Shown: positions 27,065 through 40,299 of the stretch, one piece after another
Layout of the letters: each line of letters starts with the position of its first letter
Position numbering within the stretch: the stretch's first letter is position 1
DNA from: Stenotrophomonas rhizophila
Lineage (GTDB): Bacteria; Pseudomonadota; Gammaproteobacteria; Xanthomonadales; Xanthomonadaceae
Assembly: GCF_003651185.1 (NCBI RefSeq)
Contig: NZ_RCDC01000004.1
Location: 206,541-270,540 of the forward strand
Length of the DNA: 64,000 nt
Direction: 5' to 3'
Notes under the pieces: generated by a model
What the model saw: only the letters and a program-made list of their open reading frames with translations
Told to the model about the DNA's origin: nothing
Database searches by the model: none
Program-made: the position numbers and the translations under genes

Positions 27065-28200
27065 GCAGCAGATACCTCGAAAGGAGAAGGGGTGGCGCGA
27101 AGGCGCTGTTCCAGGGGGGCATCGGTGGCGGCGATGACGGCGCCGCCGAGGCAGACCTCATCGTCATACAACACCAACGATTGACCGGGGGTGACGGCAC
27201 GCTGCGGGCGGGCGAAGCGCACCTCCAGGGTGCCATCGTCGCGCACCGTGACGGTGCACGGCTCGTCGGGCTGACGGTAGCGGGTCTGGGCGGTGCACTC
27301 GAACCGGCGCGCGGGCGGGGCGCCGGCGATCCAGTGGGCGGCCTCGGAGTGCAGCCGGGTGGACTGCAGCCACGGGCTCTCGCGGTCCTGGTCCACGTAG
27401 AGCACGTTGCTGGCGACATCCTTGCCGACCACGTACCACGGCGCCGCCGGCCGGCCTCGCACGCCGCCGATGTTCAGGCCCTCGCGCTGGCCGAGCGTGA
27501 AATAGAACACGCCGGGATGTTCGGCGATCAGGGCGCCATCCGGATCGCGGATCTCGCCCGTTTTCGCCGGCAGATAGCGGCCGAGGAACTCGCGGAAGTC
27601 GCGTTCGCCGATGAAGCAGATCCCGGTGGAATCCTTCTTGGCGTGGGTCGGCAGGCGCGCGTCGCGGGCGATCCGGCGCAGGTCGTTCTTCTGCAGATCG
27701 CCGATCGGGAACAGCGTGGCGGCCAGCTGTTGCTGGCCCAGCTGGTGCAGGAAGTAGCTCTGATCCTTGCTGCGGTCGGCACCGCGCAGCAGTGCCCAGC
27801 GGCCGCCGGCCTGCGCGATGCGGGCGTAATGCCCGGTCGCGATGCGCTCGGCGCCGAGCTCACGCGCGGCATCGAGGAAATGCTTGAACTTCACTTCGCG
27901 GTTGCACAGCACGTCCGGATTGGGCGTGCGGCCGGCGGCGTACTCGGCCAGGAAGTGCTCGAACACCCCTTGCCAGTACTCGCTGGAGAAATCGCGGAAG
28001 TGGAACGGGATGCCGAGCAGGCCGCAGACGGCCACGGCATCGCGGCGGTCATCTTCGGCGCGGCAATCGCCGCTGCCGTCATCGGCCCAGTTCTGCATGA
28101 ACAGCCCGGCCACGGGCTCGCCCTGCTGGACCAGCCGCCAGGCCGCGACGGAGGAGTCCACGCCGCCGGAGACGCCCACCATGATGCGCGGGGTGCTCAT
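27061..28200 (-). CDS. mnmA: tRNA 2-thiouridylase MnmA
   Basis: This 379-residue enzyme thiolates U34 of tRNAs for Lys, Glu and Gln, using sulfur relayed from IscS. The PP-loop [13 protein letters not shown] lies at about residues 9-21. The two catalytic cysteines are in [10 protein letters not shown] and [12 protein letters not shown]. The start MSTPRIMVG is chosen because it begins at the PP-loop, as in the family, and overlaps the nudJ stop by 4 bp. The frame is open for another 86 codons upstream but overlaps nudJ. Confidence 0.96.
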   Translation of the reverse strand: MSTPRIMVGVSGGVDSSVAAWRLVQQGEPVAGLFMQNWADDGSGDCRAEDDRRDAVAVCGLLGIPFHFRDFSSEYWQGVFEHFLAEYAAGRTPNPDVLCNREVKFKHFLDAARELGAERIATGHYARIAQAGGRWALLRGADRSKDQSYFLHQLGQQQLAATLFPIGDLQKNDLRRIARDARLPTHAKKDSTGICFIGERDFREFLGRYLPAKTGEIRDPDGALIAEHPGVFYFTLGQREGLNIGGVRGRPAAPWYVVGKDVASNVLYVDQDRESPWLQSTRLHSEAAHWIAGAPPARRFECTAQTRYRQPDEPCTVTVRDDGTLEVRFARPQRAVTPGQSLVLYDDEVCLGGAVIAATDAPLEQRLRATPSPFEVSAA

Positions 28201-28658
28201 GCAGCCTCCTTGACGATGCAGAGCGGGTGGCGCTGGCCTGCCAGGTAATCGGCGACCACCTGCCAGACCAGCGAGCTGCGCAGGCGGCCGGGATCGGCCT
28301 TCAGCTCGGCCGGGGTCAGCCAGAGCGCGCGCAGGATGCCGTCGTCCAGCGGCCGGCCGGGATCGTGCGACACCGGTTCGGCCGCGTAGGCAAAGCGCAG
28401 GAACGGCGTGCCATCCGGGGCGGTCCACTGGTAGGTACCGATGAAGGCGCTCAGGCACACCGTCCAGCCGGTCTCTTCCAGCGTTTCGCGTACGGCGGCG
28501 GCCGCCAGCGATTCGTCAGGCTCCAGGTGCCCAGCGGGCTGGTTCAACACCTGGCGCCCGTCGATCGCCTCCTCGACCAGCAACAGACGCCCATCACGCA
28601 CCACCACGGTGGCCACGGTGACATGGGGCGTCCAGCGCGGTTCCTGCACGGCATTCAC
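28197..28658 (-). CDS. nudJ: NUDIX hydrolase, NudJ-like phosphatase
   Basis: This 153-residue NUDIX protein has the box [20 protein letters not shown] followed by TGW, which matches GX5EX7REUXEEXGU except for Thr at the first hydrophobic position. NudJ of E. coli cleaves pyrophosphates such as thiamine pyrophosphate precursors. The operon position before mnmA and hflD is the same as in E. coli. It follows the upstream gene by 1 bp. Confidence 0.9.
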   Translation of the reverse strand: MNAVQEPRWTPHVTVATVVVRDGRLLLVEEAIDGRQVLNQPAGHLEPDESLAAAAVRETLEETGWTVCLSAFIGTYQWTAPDGTPFLRFAYAAEPVSHDPGRPLDDGILRALWLTPAELKADPGRLRSSLVWQVVADYLAGQRHPLCIVKEAA

Positions 28659-28659
28659 C

Positions 28660-29124
28660 TCAGTATTCGTCCTGCTCGGTCAGTTCGAGCTCCATCGCAT
28701 CGGCGGTGCGGACGGCCGCATCGATGGCGTCGCTGAGCTGTTCCGGGGTGGCGGTGGCATCGACCTTGACCACGAACATCGCCAGCTGGTCCTGCTTCAC
28801 CCAGGCACCCATCTTGGCATCCTGCGAGTCTTCGAGCAGGCGGTTGGCGACGGCGGCGGGGAACTGCTTGCCCGGCGAATTGTAGGCCGGCGACCAGATC
28901 TCACGGATCTTGTGCTTGCCGAATTCCTCGACGGTGGAGCGCACGAAGGCCAGCTGGCTGCGGCCATCATCCATGTCGAAGACCATCTTGTAGTCGCCGT
29001 CTTCGTCCACCTCGTAGGTGTACTTCAGCGTGTCCAGGGCACGCCCGACCGCCTTGTCCGGCTCGGCCGCATGGGCGCCGGTGGCAGTCACGGCCAGCAG
29101 CAGTGCGGCAGCAATCCTTTTCAT
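28660..29124 (-). CDS. Secreted YbjN-like protein
   Basis: This 154-residue protein has a clear signal peptide (MKRIAAALLLAVTATGAHA) and a fold pattern like the YbjN / type III chaperone-like family (VDEDGDYKMVFDMDDGRSQL, then an acidic C-terminus). The function is not known. It is immediately upstream of nudJ and may be the first gene of that operon. It is divergent from clpS, with a 94-bp gap. Confidence 0.8.
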   Translation of the reverse strand: MKRIAAALLLAVTATGAHAAEPDKAVGRALDTLKYTYEVDEDGDYKMVFDMDDGRSQLAFVRSTVEEFGKHKIREIWSPAYNSPGKQFPAAVANRLLEDSQDAKMGAWVKQDQLAMFVVKVDATATPEQLSDAIDAAVRTADAMELELTEQDEY

Positions 29125-29206
29125 GAAATCCCTGTGAAGGTCTGGTTGGAGAGTGCAGATTGTGAAGGGCGGCAGGGGGCAACGTCCAATCCGGGGGCTG
29201 GAGCCC

Positions 29207-29212
29207 TATAAT
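29207..29212 (+). promoter_or_regulatory. TATAAT -10 element of clpS
   Basis: A perfect TATAAT ends 6 nt before the clpS ATG, so transcription should start at or next to the A of the ATG. No good -35 hexamer is visible 17 nt upstream. Confidence 0.65.
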
Positions 29213-29218
29213 GTGGGG

Positions 29219-29551
29219 ATGCCCCGCGAGACTTCCCACGAAACTCATCACGACCATGGCGTGCTGCTTGAGCCTGCACGCCCTGAGGTCGCGCCGCCGC
29301 CGATGTACCAGGTGATGCTGTTGAACGACGACTACACCCCGATGGATTTCGTGGTGACGGTCCTGCAGCATTTCTTCTCGATGGATCTGGACCAGGCCAC
29401 CCAGGTGATGCTCCACGTGCATACCCGCGGCCGCGGCGTGTGCGGGGTGTTCACCCGCGAGGTCGCCGAATCCAAGGTGGCCCAGGTCAACGAGTTCTCG
29501 CGCATGAACCAGCATCCGCTGCTGTGCACGATGGAAAAGGCCAGCGGCTGA
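29219..29551 (+). CDS. clpS: ClpS, N-degron adaptor for ClpA
   Basis: This 110-residue ClpS delivers proteins with destabilising N-terminal residues to ClpAP. The core [19 protein letters not shown] contains the conserved N-D-D substrate-binding segment. The helix [20 protein letters not shown] follows. The start [14 protein letters not shown] follows a TATAAT by 6 nt, so the transcript is probably leaderless. The longer open frame from 29153 would read through the promoter and is rejected. ClpA lies 374 bp downstream. Confidence 0.95.
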   Translation: MPRETSHETHHDHGVLLEPARPEVAPPPMYQVMLLNDDYTPMDFVVTVLQHFFSMDLDQATQVMLHVHTRGRGVCGVFTREVAESKVAQVNEFSRMNQHPLLCTMEKASG

Positions 29552-29925
29552 CGTTCTGGCGGGCCTGCACTGCGTGTGCCCGCGATCCGCACTGTTCCAC
29601 CCACAATGACATCCGGCCCGCAGCGGCCGGCGTGGCCCTGCGCCGGGCCTGCTGCCAAGCCCGTCCTGGCGGTCCGACCATGGCACGCGCGCCACGCCCA
29701 TCTCCGCGCCACCGGCTGTCGCTGCACCCCCTTGGCTGGCCGTGACATCGCCATCACGGTGAAGCTGCCATTTCGTGGCCGGAAGTTCGTGCATGATGGA
29801 GGCTCGTCGAATGGACGGGCGCGATCAGGCAAGTGCTAACGCCGTCTGAACGCACTGATCCGCTAGGGTGATGGAAATCGTGAAGGTTGGCCGCATATTG
29901 TTCCTAACTGCCGCCGGAGTTAATC
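29552..29925 (+). other. Gap between clpS and clpA
   Basis: These 374 bp hold no convincing gene. GGAG stands 7 nt before the clpA ATG. No T-run terminator follows clpS, so readthrough into clpA is possible. Confidence 0.4.
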
Positions 29926-32205
<2,280 letters not shown>

Positions 32206-32234
32206 TCGGGCGGCAGGTGCTGTCGAGATGAATA

Positions 32235-32264
32235 CAAAAGCCCCCGAAAGGGGGCTTTTGTTTA
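32235..32264. terminator. Bidirectional intrinsic terminator
   Basis: The arms CAAAAGCCCCC and GGGGGCTTTTG surround GAAA, with T-runs on both strands. It serves clpA on the plus strand and the gene at 32287-32649 on the minus strand, which converge here. Confidence 0.95.
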
Positions 32265-32286
32265 CCGGGCGTGGGTGCGTGGCCGA

Positions 32287-32649
32287 TCACTGGCGCGCGC
32301 GTGCCTTACGTGTGAATTCTTCGGCGGTGATCGGATCAACGGCTCTGATCGCGCAGCTCTGTGCATTGGTACGCAGGTTGCTGGCCCCTGCGCCGCAGAG
32401 TTGGCCCTCCCGGCCAGGCGTGACGAAGGCGAGTTTCGGCGACATCGCGGCGCTGCTGCAGGAGCGTTCGAAGCGCACCAGGTAGTGCTGGGCGCCATTG
32501 CGCAGCAGCACATCGCGGTCAGCCCTGTTGCGTACCAGCTGTTGATCGGCAGAGAGCGTGATGCAGTCGCCGGGGGCGGTGGGTTCGGCGGCCTGGGCCG
32601 ACGCGGCGGCCAGACAGGTGATCAGGAGCAGGGGAGACAGGTACTTCAT
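32287..32649 (-). CDS. Small secreted protein of unknown function
   Basis: Not recognised with certainty. The 120-residue protein has a signal peptide (MKYLSPLLLITCLAAASAQA). A mature part of about 100 residues has three cysteines (GDCITL, ERSCSS, SCAIRAV), plus one in GQLCGAG. It resembles small periplasmic DUF6491-type proteins of Xanthomonadaceae, but this is a weak impression. It converges with clpA. Confidence 0.75.
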   Translation of the reverse strand: MKYLSPLLLITCLAAASAQAAEPTAPGDCITLSADQQLVRNRADRDVLLRNGAQHYLVRFERSCSSAAMSPKLAFVTPGREGQLCGAGASNLRTNAQSCAIRAVDPITAEEFTRKARARQ

Positions 32650-32810
32650 GGCGGGGCCATCGGGTCGTGATCCGGATTGGATCGACCGCCAGCGTGGCTG
32701 CTTGCAGGCCGGAGCGAATCTGCATCAAGGCATCCTGACCGACGTCAGGGTGCACTGGGTCAGGGTGCCGCTTGGCAGGGTAAGGCCGCTGCCGGCTGAA
32801 TGCCGCCCAC

Positions 32811-32838
32811 GCGAAAAGGCCAGCACCTGGCTGGCCTT
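32811..32838 (-). terminator. Intrinsic terminator after infA
   Basis: On the minus strand the arms AAGGCCAGC and GCTGGCCTT flank a 5-nt loop and are followed by TTCGC, with TTTT overlapping the stem end. It lies 26 nt after the infA stop. Confidence 0.85.
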
Positions 32839-32863
32839 CTGGCGGGAACAACCCCCGGACCGC

Positions 32864-33082
32864 TTATTTCATGCGGTAGGTGATGCGACCCTTGGTCAGG
32901 TCGTACGGGGTCATTTCGACCTTGACGCGGTCGCCCGTCAGGATGCGGATGTAGTTCTTGCGCATGCGGCCGGAGATGTGGGCGATGATTTCATGCCCAT
33001 TTTCCAGTCGTACGCGGAAAGTGGTGTTCGGCAGCGTCTCGCTGACGGTGCCTTCGAACTCGATGGAGTCGTCTTTCGACAT
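32864..33082 (-). CDS. infA: Translation initiation factor IF-1
   Basis: This 72-residue OB-fold protein starts [19 protein letters not shown] and ends [12 protein letters not shown], as in IF-1. It binds the A site of the 30S subunit during initiation. The frame is open upstream, but the standard IF-1 start is at 33082. It lies near aat and clpA, as in many gammaproteobacteria, and ends at its own terminator. Confidence 0.97.
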   Translation of the reverse strand: MSKDDSIEFEGTVSETLPNTTFRVRLENGHEIIAHISGRMRKNYIRILTGDRVKVEMTPYDLTKGRITYRMK

Positions 33083-33168
33083 GTAGTCCTGTGCAGTTCT
33101 GTAACCGGCCGAGCTGGCCTGAAGAGCGGGCATTTTACGCGCGTCGGGCGTTTGATGCAAAGTTTTGG

Positions 33169-33918
33169 TTAAGGCCGGTCCGGATCAGCGATGTCGGCGG
33201 CGGCCAGCGTGCCGAACATATCCCCCCAATCGCCTGCGGCGGCTGGCTGTAGGGCCTGTTCACGGACCAGCGCGAGAAAGCGCTGCCGGGGCCAGTGCTC
33301 AGCGCCCATGCGCAGCAGATGGTCATTTTCGACCTGCGCATCGATCAGCGGCCACCCCCAGCTGGCCAGCCGATGGGCCAGCCCGGCCAGGGCGACCTTG
33401 GAGCCGCCCGATGCGGCACTGAACATGCTCTCCCCAAAGAACATCCGCCCGATAGCCACCCCGTAGATGCCACCGACCAAGGCATCGCCATCGAATACCT
33501 CCACCGAGTGCGCGAAGCCGAGCCGGTGCAGGTCGACATACGCATCGCGCATGTCACCCGTGATCCAGGTGCCGTCCTGGCCAGGGCGCGGGCTGGCCGC
33601 GCAGGCATCGATCACCTGCTCGAAACACGTATCGGCGCGCAGCGTCCAGGTGCTCTGGCGCAGGGAGCGACGAAAGCGGCTGGACAGGTGCACGCCGTCG
33701 GTGCGGAACACCATGCGCGGGTCCGGCGACCACCACAGCAGCGGCTGGCCTTCGGAGAACCACGGAAAGATGCCGCCGGCATAGGCATTGAGCAGCCGCA
33801 CCGGCGAGAGGTCGCCGCCGAGGGCGAGCAGGCCGTCGGGATCGCGCAGGGCGGTCTCGGCGGGCGGGAAGGGGGCGTCCGGCGCGTCGTCCAGGCGCCA
33901 GGGAAGCCGGCGGGTCAT
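33169..33918 (-). CDS. aat: Leucyl/phenylalanyl-tRNA-protein transferase
   Basis: This 249-residue enzyme adds Leu or Phe to proteins with N-terminal Lys or Arg, creating N-degrons for ClpS/ClpAP. Family blocks visible are [38 protein letters not shown] and [14 protein letters not shown]. The start [11 protein letters not shown] overlaps the stop of the upstream gene by 4 bp. The open frame extends further upstream but within that gene. Confidence 0.96.
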   Translation of the reverse strand: MTRRLPWRLDDAPDAPFPPAETALRDPDGLLALGGDLSPVRLLNAYAGGIFPWFSEGQPLLWWSPDPRMVFRTDGVHLSSRFRRSLRQSTWTLRADTCFEQVIDACAASPRPGQDGTWITGDMRDAYVDLHRLGFAHSVEVFDGDALVGGIYGVAIGRMFFGESMFSAASGGSKVALAGLAHRLASWGWPLIDAQVENDHLLRMGAEHWPRQRFLALVREQALQPAAAGDWGDMFGTLAAADIADPDRP

Positions 33919-35042
33919 GCCGGGTCGGCCTTGAACGGACTGTGCGACGCCAGCACACGTGCGTAGTGGGCGACCTCGGCGCGTTCCTGTGCGCACCACG
34001 CCATCAGTGCCTCGGCGAAGGCAGGCTCGGCTATCCAGTGCCGGCTGCGCACCCGGTGCGGCAGGAAGCCGCGCGCCAGCTTGTGCTCGCCTTGGGCGCC
34101 GGGCTCGAAGCGGGTCAGACCTTCGCGCAGGCAGTAGGCGATCCCTTGGTAATAGCAGGTCTCGAAATGCAGGCCGGGCAGGGTGGCACCGCCCCAGTAG
34201 CGCCCGTACAGGGTGTCCGCACCGCGCAGGCACAGCGCACCGGCGACCGGCTCGCCATCGAGCACGGCCAGGAAGATCACCAGCGCGCGCGGCATCGTGC
34301 GGGCGAGATGCTGCAGGAACGGGAGCGTGAGCGCGGGCGAGTTGCCGTACTCGGCGAAGGTCTGCAGGTAGAAGCCATGCATGGCGCGCAGGTCGGCCTC
34401 GGTCGCCTCATCGCCATGCACGATGCGATACGTGACACCGCTGCGCGCGAGCTTGGCGCGTTCCTGGCGGATGTTCTTGCGGTGCTTGTGGTCCATCGCG
34501 CCGAGGAAGTCGTCGAAGGTCTCCCAGCTTCCGGGGTTGTGCCACTGGAACTGGATGTCCTCGCGCAGCAGCCAGTCCGGGCTGAAGGCGGGGTCTTCGT
34601 CGGCGGGGTGGAAGTTGATGTGGGCAGAGGACCACCCCAGCCGTGCCACTTCGCCCGCCAGCATTGCCAGCAGCGCGCCACGATCCTCCGTGGTGCCGGC
34701 AAGTAAACGCGGGCCGGTCACCGGCGAATACGGCACCGCGCCCAGCCACTTGGGGAAGTAGTCCAGCCCGTGCTGGGCGTACGCGTGTGCCCAGGCGTGA
34801 TCGAACACGAACTCGCCGTGGGAGTTGTCCTTGAGGTAGCCGGGGATCGCCGCGACCAGGGCGTCCCCGTCCCACAGGGTGAAGTGGCGCGGGCGCCAGC
34901 CCCACTCCGGGCGCAGGCAACCGTGTTCTTCCAGGCCGGCCAGGAAGGCATGCGACAGGAACGGGTTGCGGCCGTCGTGCAGGGCGTCCCAGGCAGCGGC
35001 GGGGACATCGGACAGGCGATGCAGGAAACGTGGATCGGGCAT
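33915..35042 (-). CDS. GNAT-type N-acyltransferase family protein (COG3146-like)
   Basis: This 375-residue protein belongs to a family of peptidogalycan-biosynthesis-like GNAT proteins often found beside aat. Conserved stretches are WDALHDGRNPFLSHAFL, INFHPADEDPAF and MDHKHRKNIRQERAKL. The substrate is unknown. The start is taken as MPDPRFLHRLSDV at 35042. The frame is open to 35168, and a start at MMLDRF cannot be excluded. The 4-bp overlap with aat suggests coupled translation. Confidence 0.8.
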   Translation of the reverse strand: MPDPRFLHRLSDVPAAAWDALHDGRNPFLSHAFLAGLEEHGCLRPEWGWRPRHFTLWDGDALVAAIPGYLKDNSHGEFVFDHAWAHAYAQHGLDYFPKWLGAVPYSPVTGPRLLAGTTEDRGALLAMLAGEVARLGWSSAHINFHPADEDPAFSPDWLLREDIQFQWHNPGSWETFDDFLGAMDHKHRKNIRQERAKLARSGVTYRIVHGDEATEADLRAMHGFYLQTFAEYGNSPALTLPFLQHLARTMPRALVIFLAVLDGEPVAGALCLRGADTLYGRYWGGATLPGLHFETCYYQGIAYCLREGLTRFEPGAQGEHKLARGFLPHRVRSRHWIAEPAFAEALMAWCAQERAEVAHYARVLASHSPFKADPA

Positions 35043-35228
35043 GGGCAGAGGATAGAGCAGGTTGACGAAAGGCGCGCTGAGAGAGGTGGTGCCGATGAAG
35101 CGGTCGAGCATCATCAATCCTGCGTCTGGGACCTCGCCGATGTTGCGACGACGCTCAAGGTCGGGCATTCACATGTCATCGCAAGCTGGCGGTGCGCTCA
35201 TCAAGAGTGCATTCATGAGGGATTGGCG

Positions 35229-36478
35229 ATGAAAAAGGATCGACTGCGTGGCAGGACGGCGGCCCTGTGCTTGCTTGTTGCAGTTTTGGGGCTGGCGATA
35301 GCGTCGCCTGTGGGCGCGTCCCCGCCCGGAATGGAGAGTGATCGGGAGCTTGATGCGATGTTGTCAGGACTCGCTCAGCGGTCTGTAGATGCCTTGGTGG
35401 TCCAGGGAAAGGCGCCTCCAGGGATTCAAATTGAGGCGAGGATGGACCTGGTAACGCGCATGATCATTGTCGATGTGGTGAGGGGGTATGTGCCTGCCAG
35501 CCCAGGTGCGGAGATGGAAGATTTTGAAGGCGGCATTACCAATGTTCTATTGGATCTTGCCCGGACGGTGTCGCCTGCATCGGGCACTCTGTTCCGCTAC
35601 GGTGGGAAAGACCTTTACCAGCTCTTCCCTGCTGAGCAGCCAGTACCGCCAAAGTCGACCTTCCCGCGGGGCGCTCCCGATGCAGTGGCGGTTTCAGCGG
35701 GGCACGGAGTTTACTTTCACCATGGTTTCGGTGACTGGCGGTTTCAGCGTGACCCAAGCAACGGAATCATTGAGGACGAGGTGACTTCATCGTATGCGGC
35801 CGAGCTGAAGCGTTGGCTGGAGGCGAGGAGTAATGTCAGGGTCTATCGGCTCAGGTCTGATTCGCCGACCCTGCATGGCCCAAGCCTTCAGGAGTGGTGG
35901 AAATTGGCTGCGAGATACAGATTGCAACTGCTTTATCCAGGGAATCCGGAGCTATGGAACTCCCTGCCCGGGAGTACTGCGTCTCTACGAGAAAGGGATG
36001 AGGACATTCGTAGCCGCCCATTGTTGGCAAATCACATCGGTGCTGCGGCTGTTTTCCACCTTCACACCAATGCAGCGCAACCCTCTGCCACCGGCGCAAG
36101 GGTCTTCTACCATGAAGGCCGAGACGATGACGCGTCGTTGGCCAGAAATACGCTTTGTTACATGAAGGAGCTGGTTTCAACCCTAAGTCGATACAAGAAC
36201 TACTATTTCCCGCAGGAGGGAGATCAGGGCGCCACGGCGAGAACCGCTTAGCTGCGATGCCATCCATCATTGTCGAGATGGGATTTCACACGAACCCCAA
36301 TGATGCACTGGCGCTCCAAGATCCTTTGTTCCGGACGGCAGCCATGAAGGGTGTTGAAAAGGCGTACCGTCTGCACTCAGAGGGTAAGGGGTGTGAGCCT
36401 CTTTCGGTAGAGAGGATCACCGACGTGACGACTTCGTCGGGCTCGAGGGCAGAGGTGGAAGTCCATTTTAAGGGGTAA
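35229..36478 (+). pseudogene. Frameshifted N-acetylmuramoyl-L-alanine amidase
   Basis: The product would be an exported zinc amidase of the Amidase_3 type, cleaving the peptide stem from murein. The first part (35229-36251) has a signal peptide, the first zinc motif SAGHG, the zinc Glu near IIEDEVTSSYAAEL and the later His in VFHLHTNAA. It ends at an early stop. The remaining C-terminal part with the catalytic Glu (GENRLAAMPSIIVEMGF) continues in the next frame to 36478. The shift lies at about 36215-36235. Sampled lines are near 50-55% GC, below the neighbouring genes, and suggest recent acquisition. A GAGGGA ribosome-binding site precedes the ATG. Confidence 0.8.
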
Positions 36479-36654
36479 CCGCAGTTTCCCGTGACGCTCG
36501 ATGTCGAGCCGGCAGTCTGCCAGCCGGGATGGACGTGCTATGGGGGTCAGGTAGTGCTCCGCCAGCCCGCTCAATCGCCACTCCGGTTCCAAGTCGAATG
36601 TGGGGCGGGGAACGGAGGAAGTCGCCCGTTCCGCCGCTCCCACCGGGCGGCAGA

Positions 36655-37710
<1,056 letters not shown>

Positions 37711-37784
37711 TCAAGGCGCGCAGTGGAACGCGGCGACCCGCAAAGCACGACGCCCATCCCGGTGCCGGAGTGTTGACGCTGACC

Positions 37785-37809
37785 GTGCCGGCCAGCGGCC
37801 GGCACCTAC
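37785..37809 (-). repeat. SMAG-like REP unit between trxB and ftsK
   Basis: On the minus strand a GTAG head is followed by the palindrome GTGCCGGCC, GCT, GGCCGGCAC. This is the typical form of Stenotrophomonas GTAG-headed REPs. It sits in the divergent trxB-ftsK intergenic region, 52 bp before ftsK. Confidence 0.8.
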
Positions 37810-37860
37810 CGGGGTGGGATCCAGTCGTTTATTATCAAGCACTAACAGTGCATTCCCAAG

Positions 37861-40230
37861 GTGTGGTCTAAGGTGGCGAAACAGGTCCCGGAACGAGCCA
37901 AGGCGTCCGACAGCAAGGCAGCGCCGCGCAAACCGGCTGGCGAGGACAATCCGCGCCGGCAGCGCCTGTGGCGCGACCTGGGGTTGATCGCGGTCGCCCC
38001 GGCATTGCTGTATCTGGTCGCCAGTCTGTTCACCTACTCGGCCACCGACCCCGGCTGGTCGCACACCGGCAGCGTGGTCGCGCCGGTCCACAACATGGGC
38101 GGTCGCGCCGGTGCCTGGATCGCCGACGTCCTGCTGCAGCTGTTCGGCTACATGGCCTTTGTGCTGCCGATCGTGCTGGGCGCACTGGCCTGGATCGCGA
38201 TGTTCGGGCTCAAGCGCGAGGCCAAGGGTGAGCATGACCTGGATCCGGCGCTGCGCCTGGTCGGCCTGGTCGGCTTCCTGATCGCCGGCACCGGTTTCCT
38301 GCACCTGCGCCTGTTCGTGGCCGATGTGGCCCATGCCGGTGGCATCCTCGGCAAGCTGGTGGGCAGCTCGCTCAGCGTCGGTTTCGGCGCGTTGGGCGCC
38401 AACCTCTTCGTGCTGGTCCTGTTGCTGGCCTCGATCACGCTGGCCACGGGCATCTCCTGGTTCGTGGTGATGGAGAAGATCGGCAACTGGGTGCTGGCAC
38501 TGCCGCCGCTGTTCAACAAGAAGAAAGAGCAGGCCACCGAGTGGCAGCAGACCCGCGCGATGCGCGAGGAACGCCAGGAAGTGCGCAAGGTCGACGCCGA
38601 GGTCCGCGCCAAGCGCGAGCCGGTCAAGATCGAGCCGCGCCCGGAGCCGGTGCTGGAGAAGAGTGATCGCGCCAAGCGCGAGACCCAGATTCCCATGTTC
38701 CGCGGGGTCAACGGCGATGGCTCGGATGTGCCGCCGCTGGCGCTGCTGGATGATCCCAAGCCGCAGCCCAAGGGCTACGACGAAGGGACGCTGGAGACGC
38801 TCTCGCGCCAGATCGAGTTCAAGCTCAAGGACTTCCGCATCGATGCACAGGTGGTCGGTGCCTATCCCGGCCCGGTCATCACCCGCTTCGAAATCGAGCC
38901 GGCCCCGGGCATCAAGGTCAGCCAGATCAGTTCGCTGGACAAGGACATCGCGCGCGGTCTGTCGGTGAAGTCGGTGCGCGTGGTCGATGTGATCCCGGGC
39001 AAGTCGGTGGTGGGTCTGGAAATCCCCAACGTCACCCGCGAGATGATCTATCTGTCCGAGCTGCTGCGCTCAAAGGAATACGACAAGTCCGCCAGCGTGC
39101 TGACGCTCGCGTTGGGCAAAGACATCGCCGGCCGGCCGACCGTGGCCGACCTGGCGCGCATGCCGCATCTGCTGGTGGCCGGCACCACCGGCTCGGGCAA
39201 GTCCGTGGCGGTCAACGCGATGGTGCTGAGCCTGTTGTACAAGGCCTCGCCGAAAGACCTGCGGATGCTGATGATCGACCCGAAGATGCTCGAACTGAGC
39301 GTCTACCAGGGCATCCCGCATCTGCTGGCGCCGGTGGTCACCGACATGAAGGAGGCCGCCAACGGCCTGCGCTGGTGCGTGGCCGAAATGGAGCGGCGCT
39401 ACAAGCTGATGAGCGCCGTGGGCGTGCGCAACCTGGCCGGCTTCAACAAGAAGGTCAAGGATGCCCAGGACGCCGGGCAGCCGATGATGGACCCGCTGTT
39501 CAAGCCCAACCCGGAACTCGGCGAGGCCCCGCGCCCGCTGGAGACGCTGCCCTTCATCGTCATCTTCATCGACGAATTCGCCGACATGATGATGATCGTC
39601 GGCAAGAAGGTGGAAGAGCTGATCGCGCGCCTGGCGCAGAAGGCGCGTGCGGCCGGCATCCATCTGATCCTGGCCACCCAGCGCCCCTCGGTGGACGTGA
39701 TCACCGGCTTGATCAAGGCCAACATCCCGACCCGTATCGGCTTCCAGGTCAGCTCGAAGATCGATTCGCGCACCATCCTCGATCAGTCCGGCGCGGAAAC
39801 GCTGCTGGGCCACGGCGACATGCTGTATCTGCCGCCGGGCACCGCGTTGCCGGACCGCGTGCATGGTGCGTTCGTCTCCGATGAGGAGGTGCACCGCGTG
39901 GTCGAACATCTCAAGGCCAGCGGCCCGACCGACTACATCACCGGCGTGCTGGACGAAGTGCAGATGATGGGCGATGGCGTCGTGGTCGGCCCCGGTGGCC
40001 TGCCCGAGGCAGGCGGCGGTGGCGGCGATGAGTCCGATCCGCTGTACGACGAGGCCCTGCGCATCGTCACCGAAACACGTCGTGCCTCCATCTCCGGCGT
40101 GCAGCGTCGCCTGAAGATCGGCTACAACCGTGCCGCGCGCCTGATCGAAGCGATGGAGGCGGCTGGCGTGGTCAGCCCGCCCGAGCACAACGGCGACCGC
40201 AGCGTGCTGGCGCCGCCCCCGCCCAAGTAA
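37861..40230 (+). CDS. ftsK: DNA translocase FtsK
   Basis: This 789-residue septal DNA pump has four hydrophobic segments in the first 220 residues and a short charged linker (about 220-300). The motor has Walker A GTTGSGKS and Walker [13 protein letters not shown]-terminal winged-helix gamma domain ([20 protein letters not shown] onward) reads KOPS sites and activates XerCD. The start is uncertain: GTG at 37861, or GTG at 37873 ([10 protein letters not shown]). A TATTAT -10-like element lies near 37829. Confidence 0.96.
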   Translation: MWSKVAKQVPERAKASDSKAAPRKPAGEDNPRRQRLWRDLGLIAVAPALLYLVASLFTYSATDPGWSHTGSVVAPVHNMGGRAGAWIADVLLQLFGYMAFVLPIVLGALAWIAMFGLKREAKGEHDLDPALRLVGLVGFLIAGTGFLHLRLFVADVAHAGGILGKLVGSSLSVGFGALGANLFVLVLLLASITLATGISWFVVMEKIGNWVLALPPLFNKKKEQATEWQQTRAMREERQEVRKVDAEVRAKREPVKIEPRPEPVLEKSDRAKRETQIPMFRGVNGDGSDVPPLALLDDPKPQPKGYDEGTLETLSRQIEFKLKDFRIDAQVVGAYPGPVITRFEIEPAPGIKVSQISSLDKDIARGLSVKSVRVVDVIPGKSVVGLEIPNVTREMIYLSELLRSKEYDKSASVLTLALGKDIAGRPTVADLARMPHLLVAGTTGSGKSVAVNAMVLSLLYKASPKDLRMLMIDPKMLELSVYQGIPHLLAPVVTDMKEAANGLRWCVAEMERRYKLMSAVGVRNLAGFNKKVKDAQDAGQPMMDPLFKPNPELGEAPRPLETLPFIVIFIDEFADMMMIVGKKVEELIARLAQKARAAGIHLILATQRPSVDVITGLIKANIPTRIGFQVSSKIDSRTILDQSGAETLLGHGDMLYLPPGTALPDRVHGAFVSDEEVHRVVEHLKASGPTDYITGVLDEVQMMGDGVVVGPGGLPEAGGGGGDESDPLYDEALRIVTETRRASISGVQRRLKIGYNRAARLIEAMEAAGVVSPPEHNGDRSVLAPPPPK

Positions 40231-40299
40231 CGCCGGGCCCGGCCTGGCTGCGTAGAACCCGGGCGCGGCCCGGGTGTTGCCGAGCACAAGGAACCTGCA

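Noticed and set aside
29153-29218. Longer N-terminus of ClpS
   Set aside because: The extra codons cover the TATAAT promoter element and do not look like ClpS.
32206-32863. tRNA gene between clpA and infA, as in some enterobacteria
   Set aside because: No cloverleaf-compatible sequence was seen. The interval holds a terminator, a small secreted protein gene and the infA terminator.
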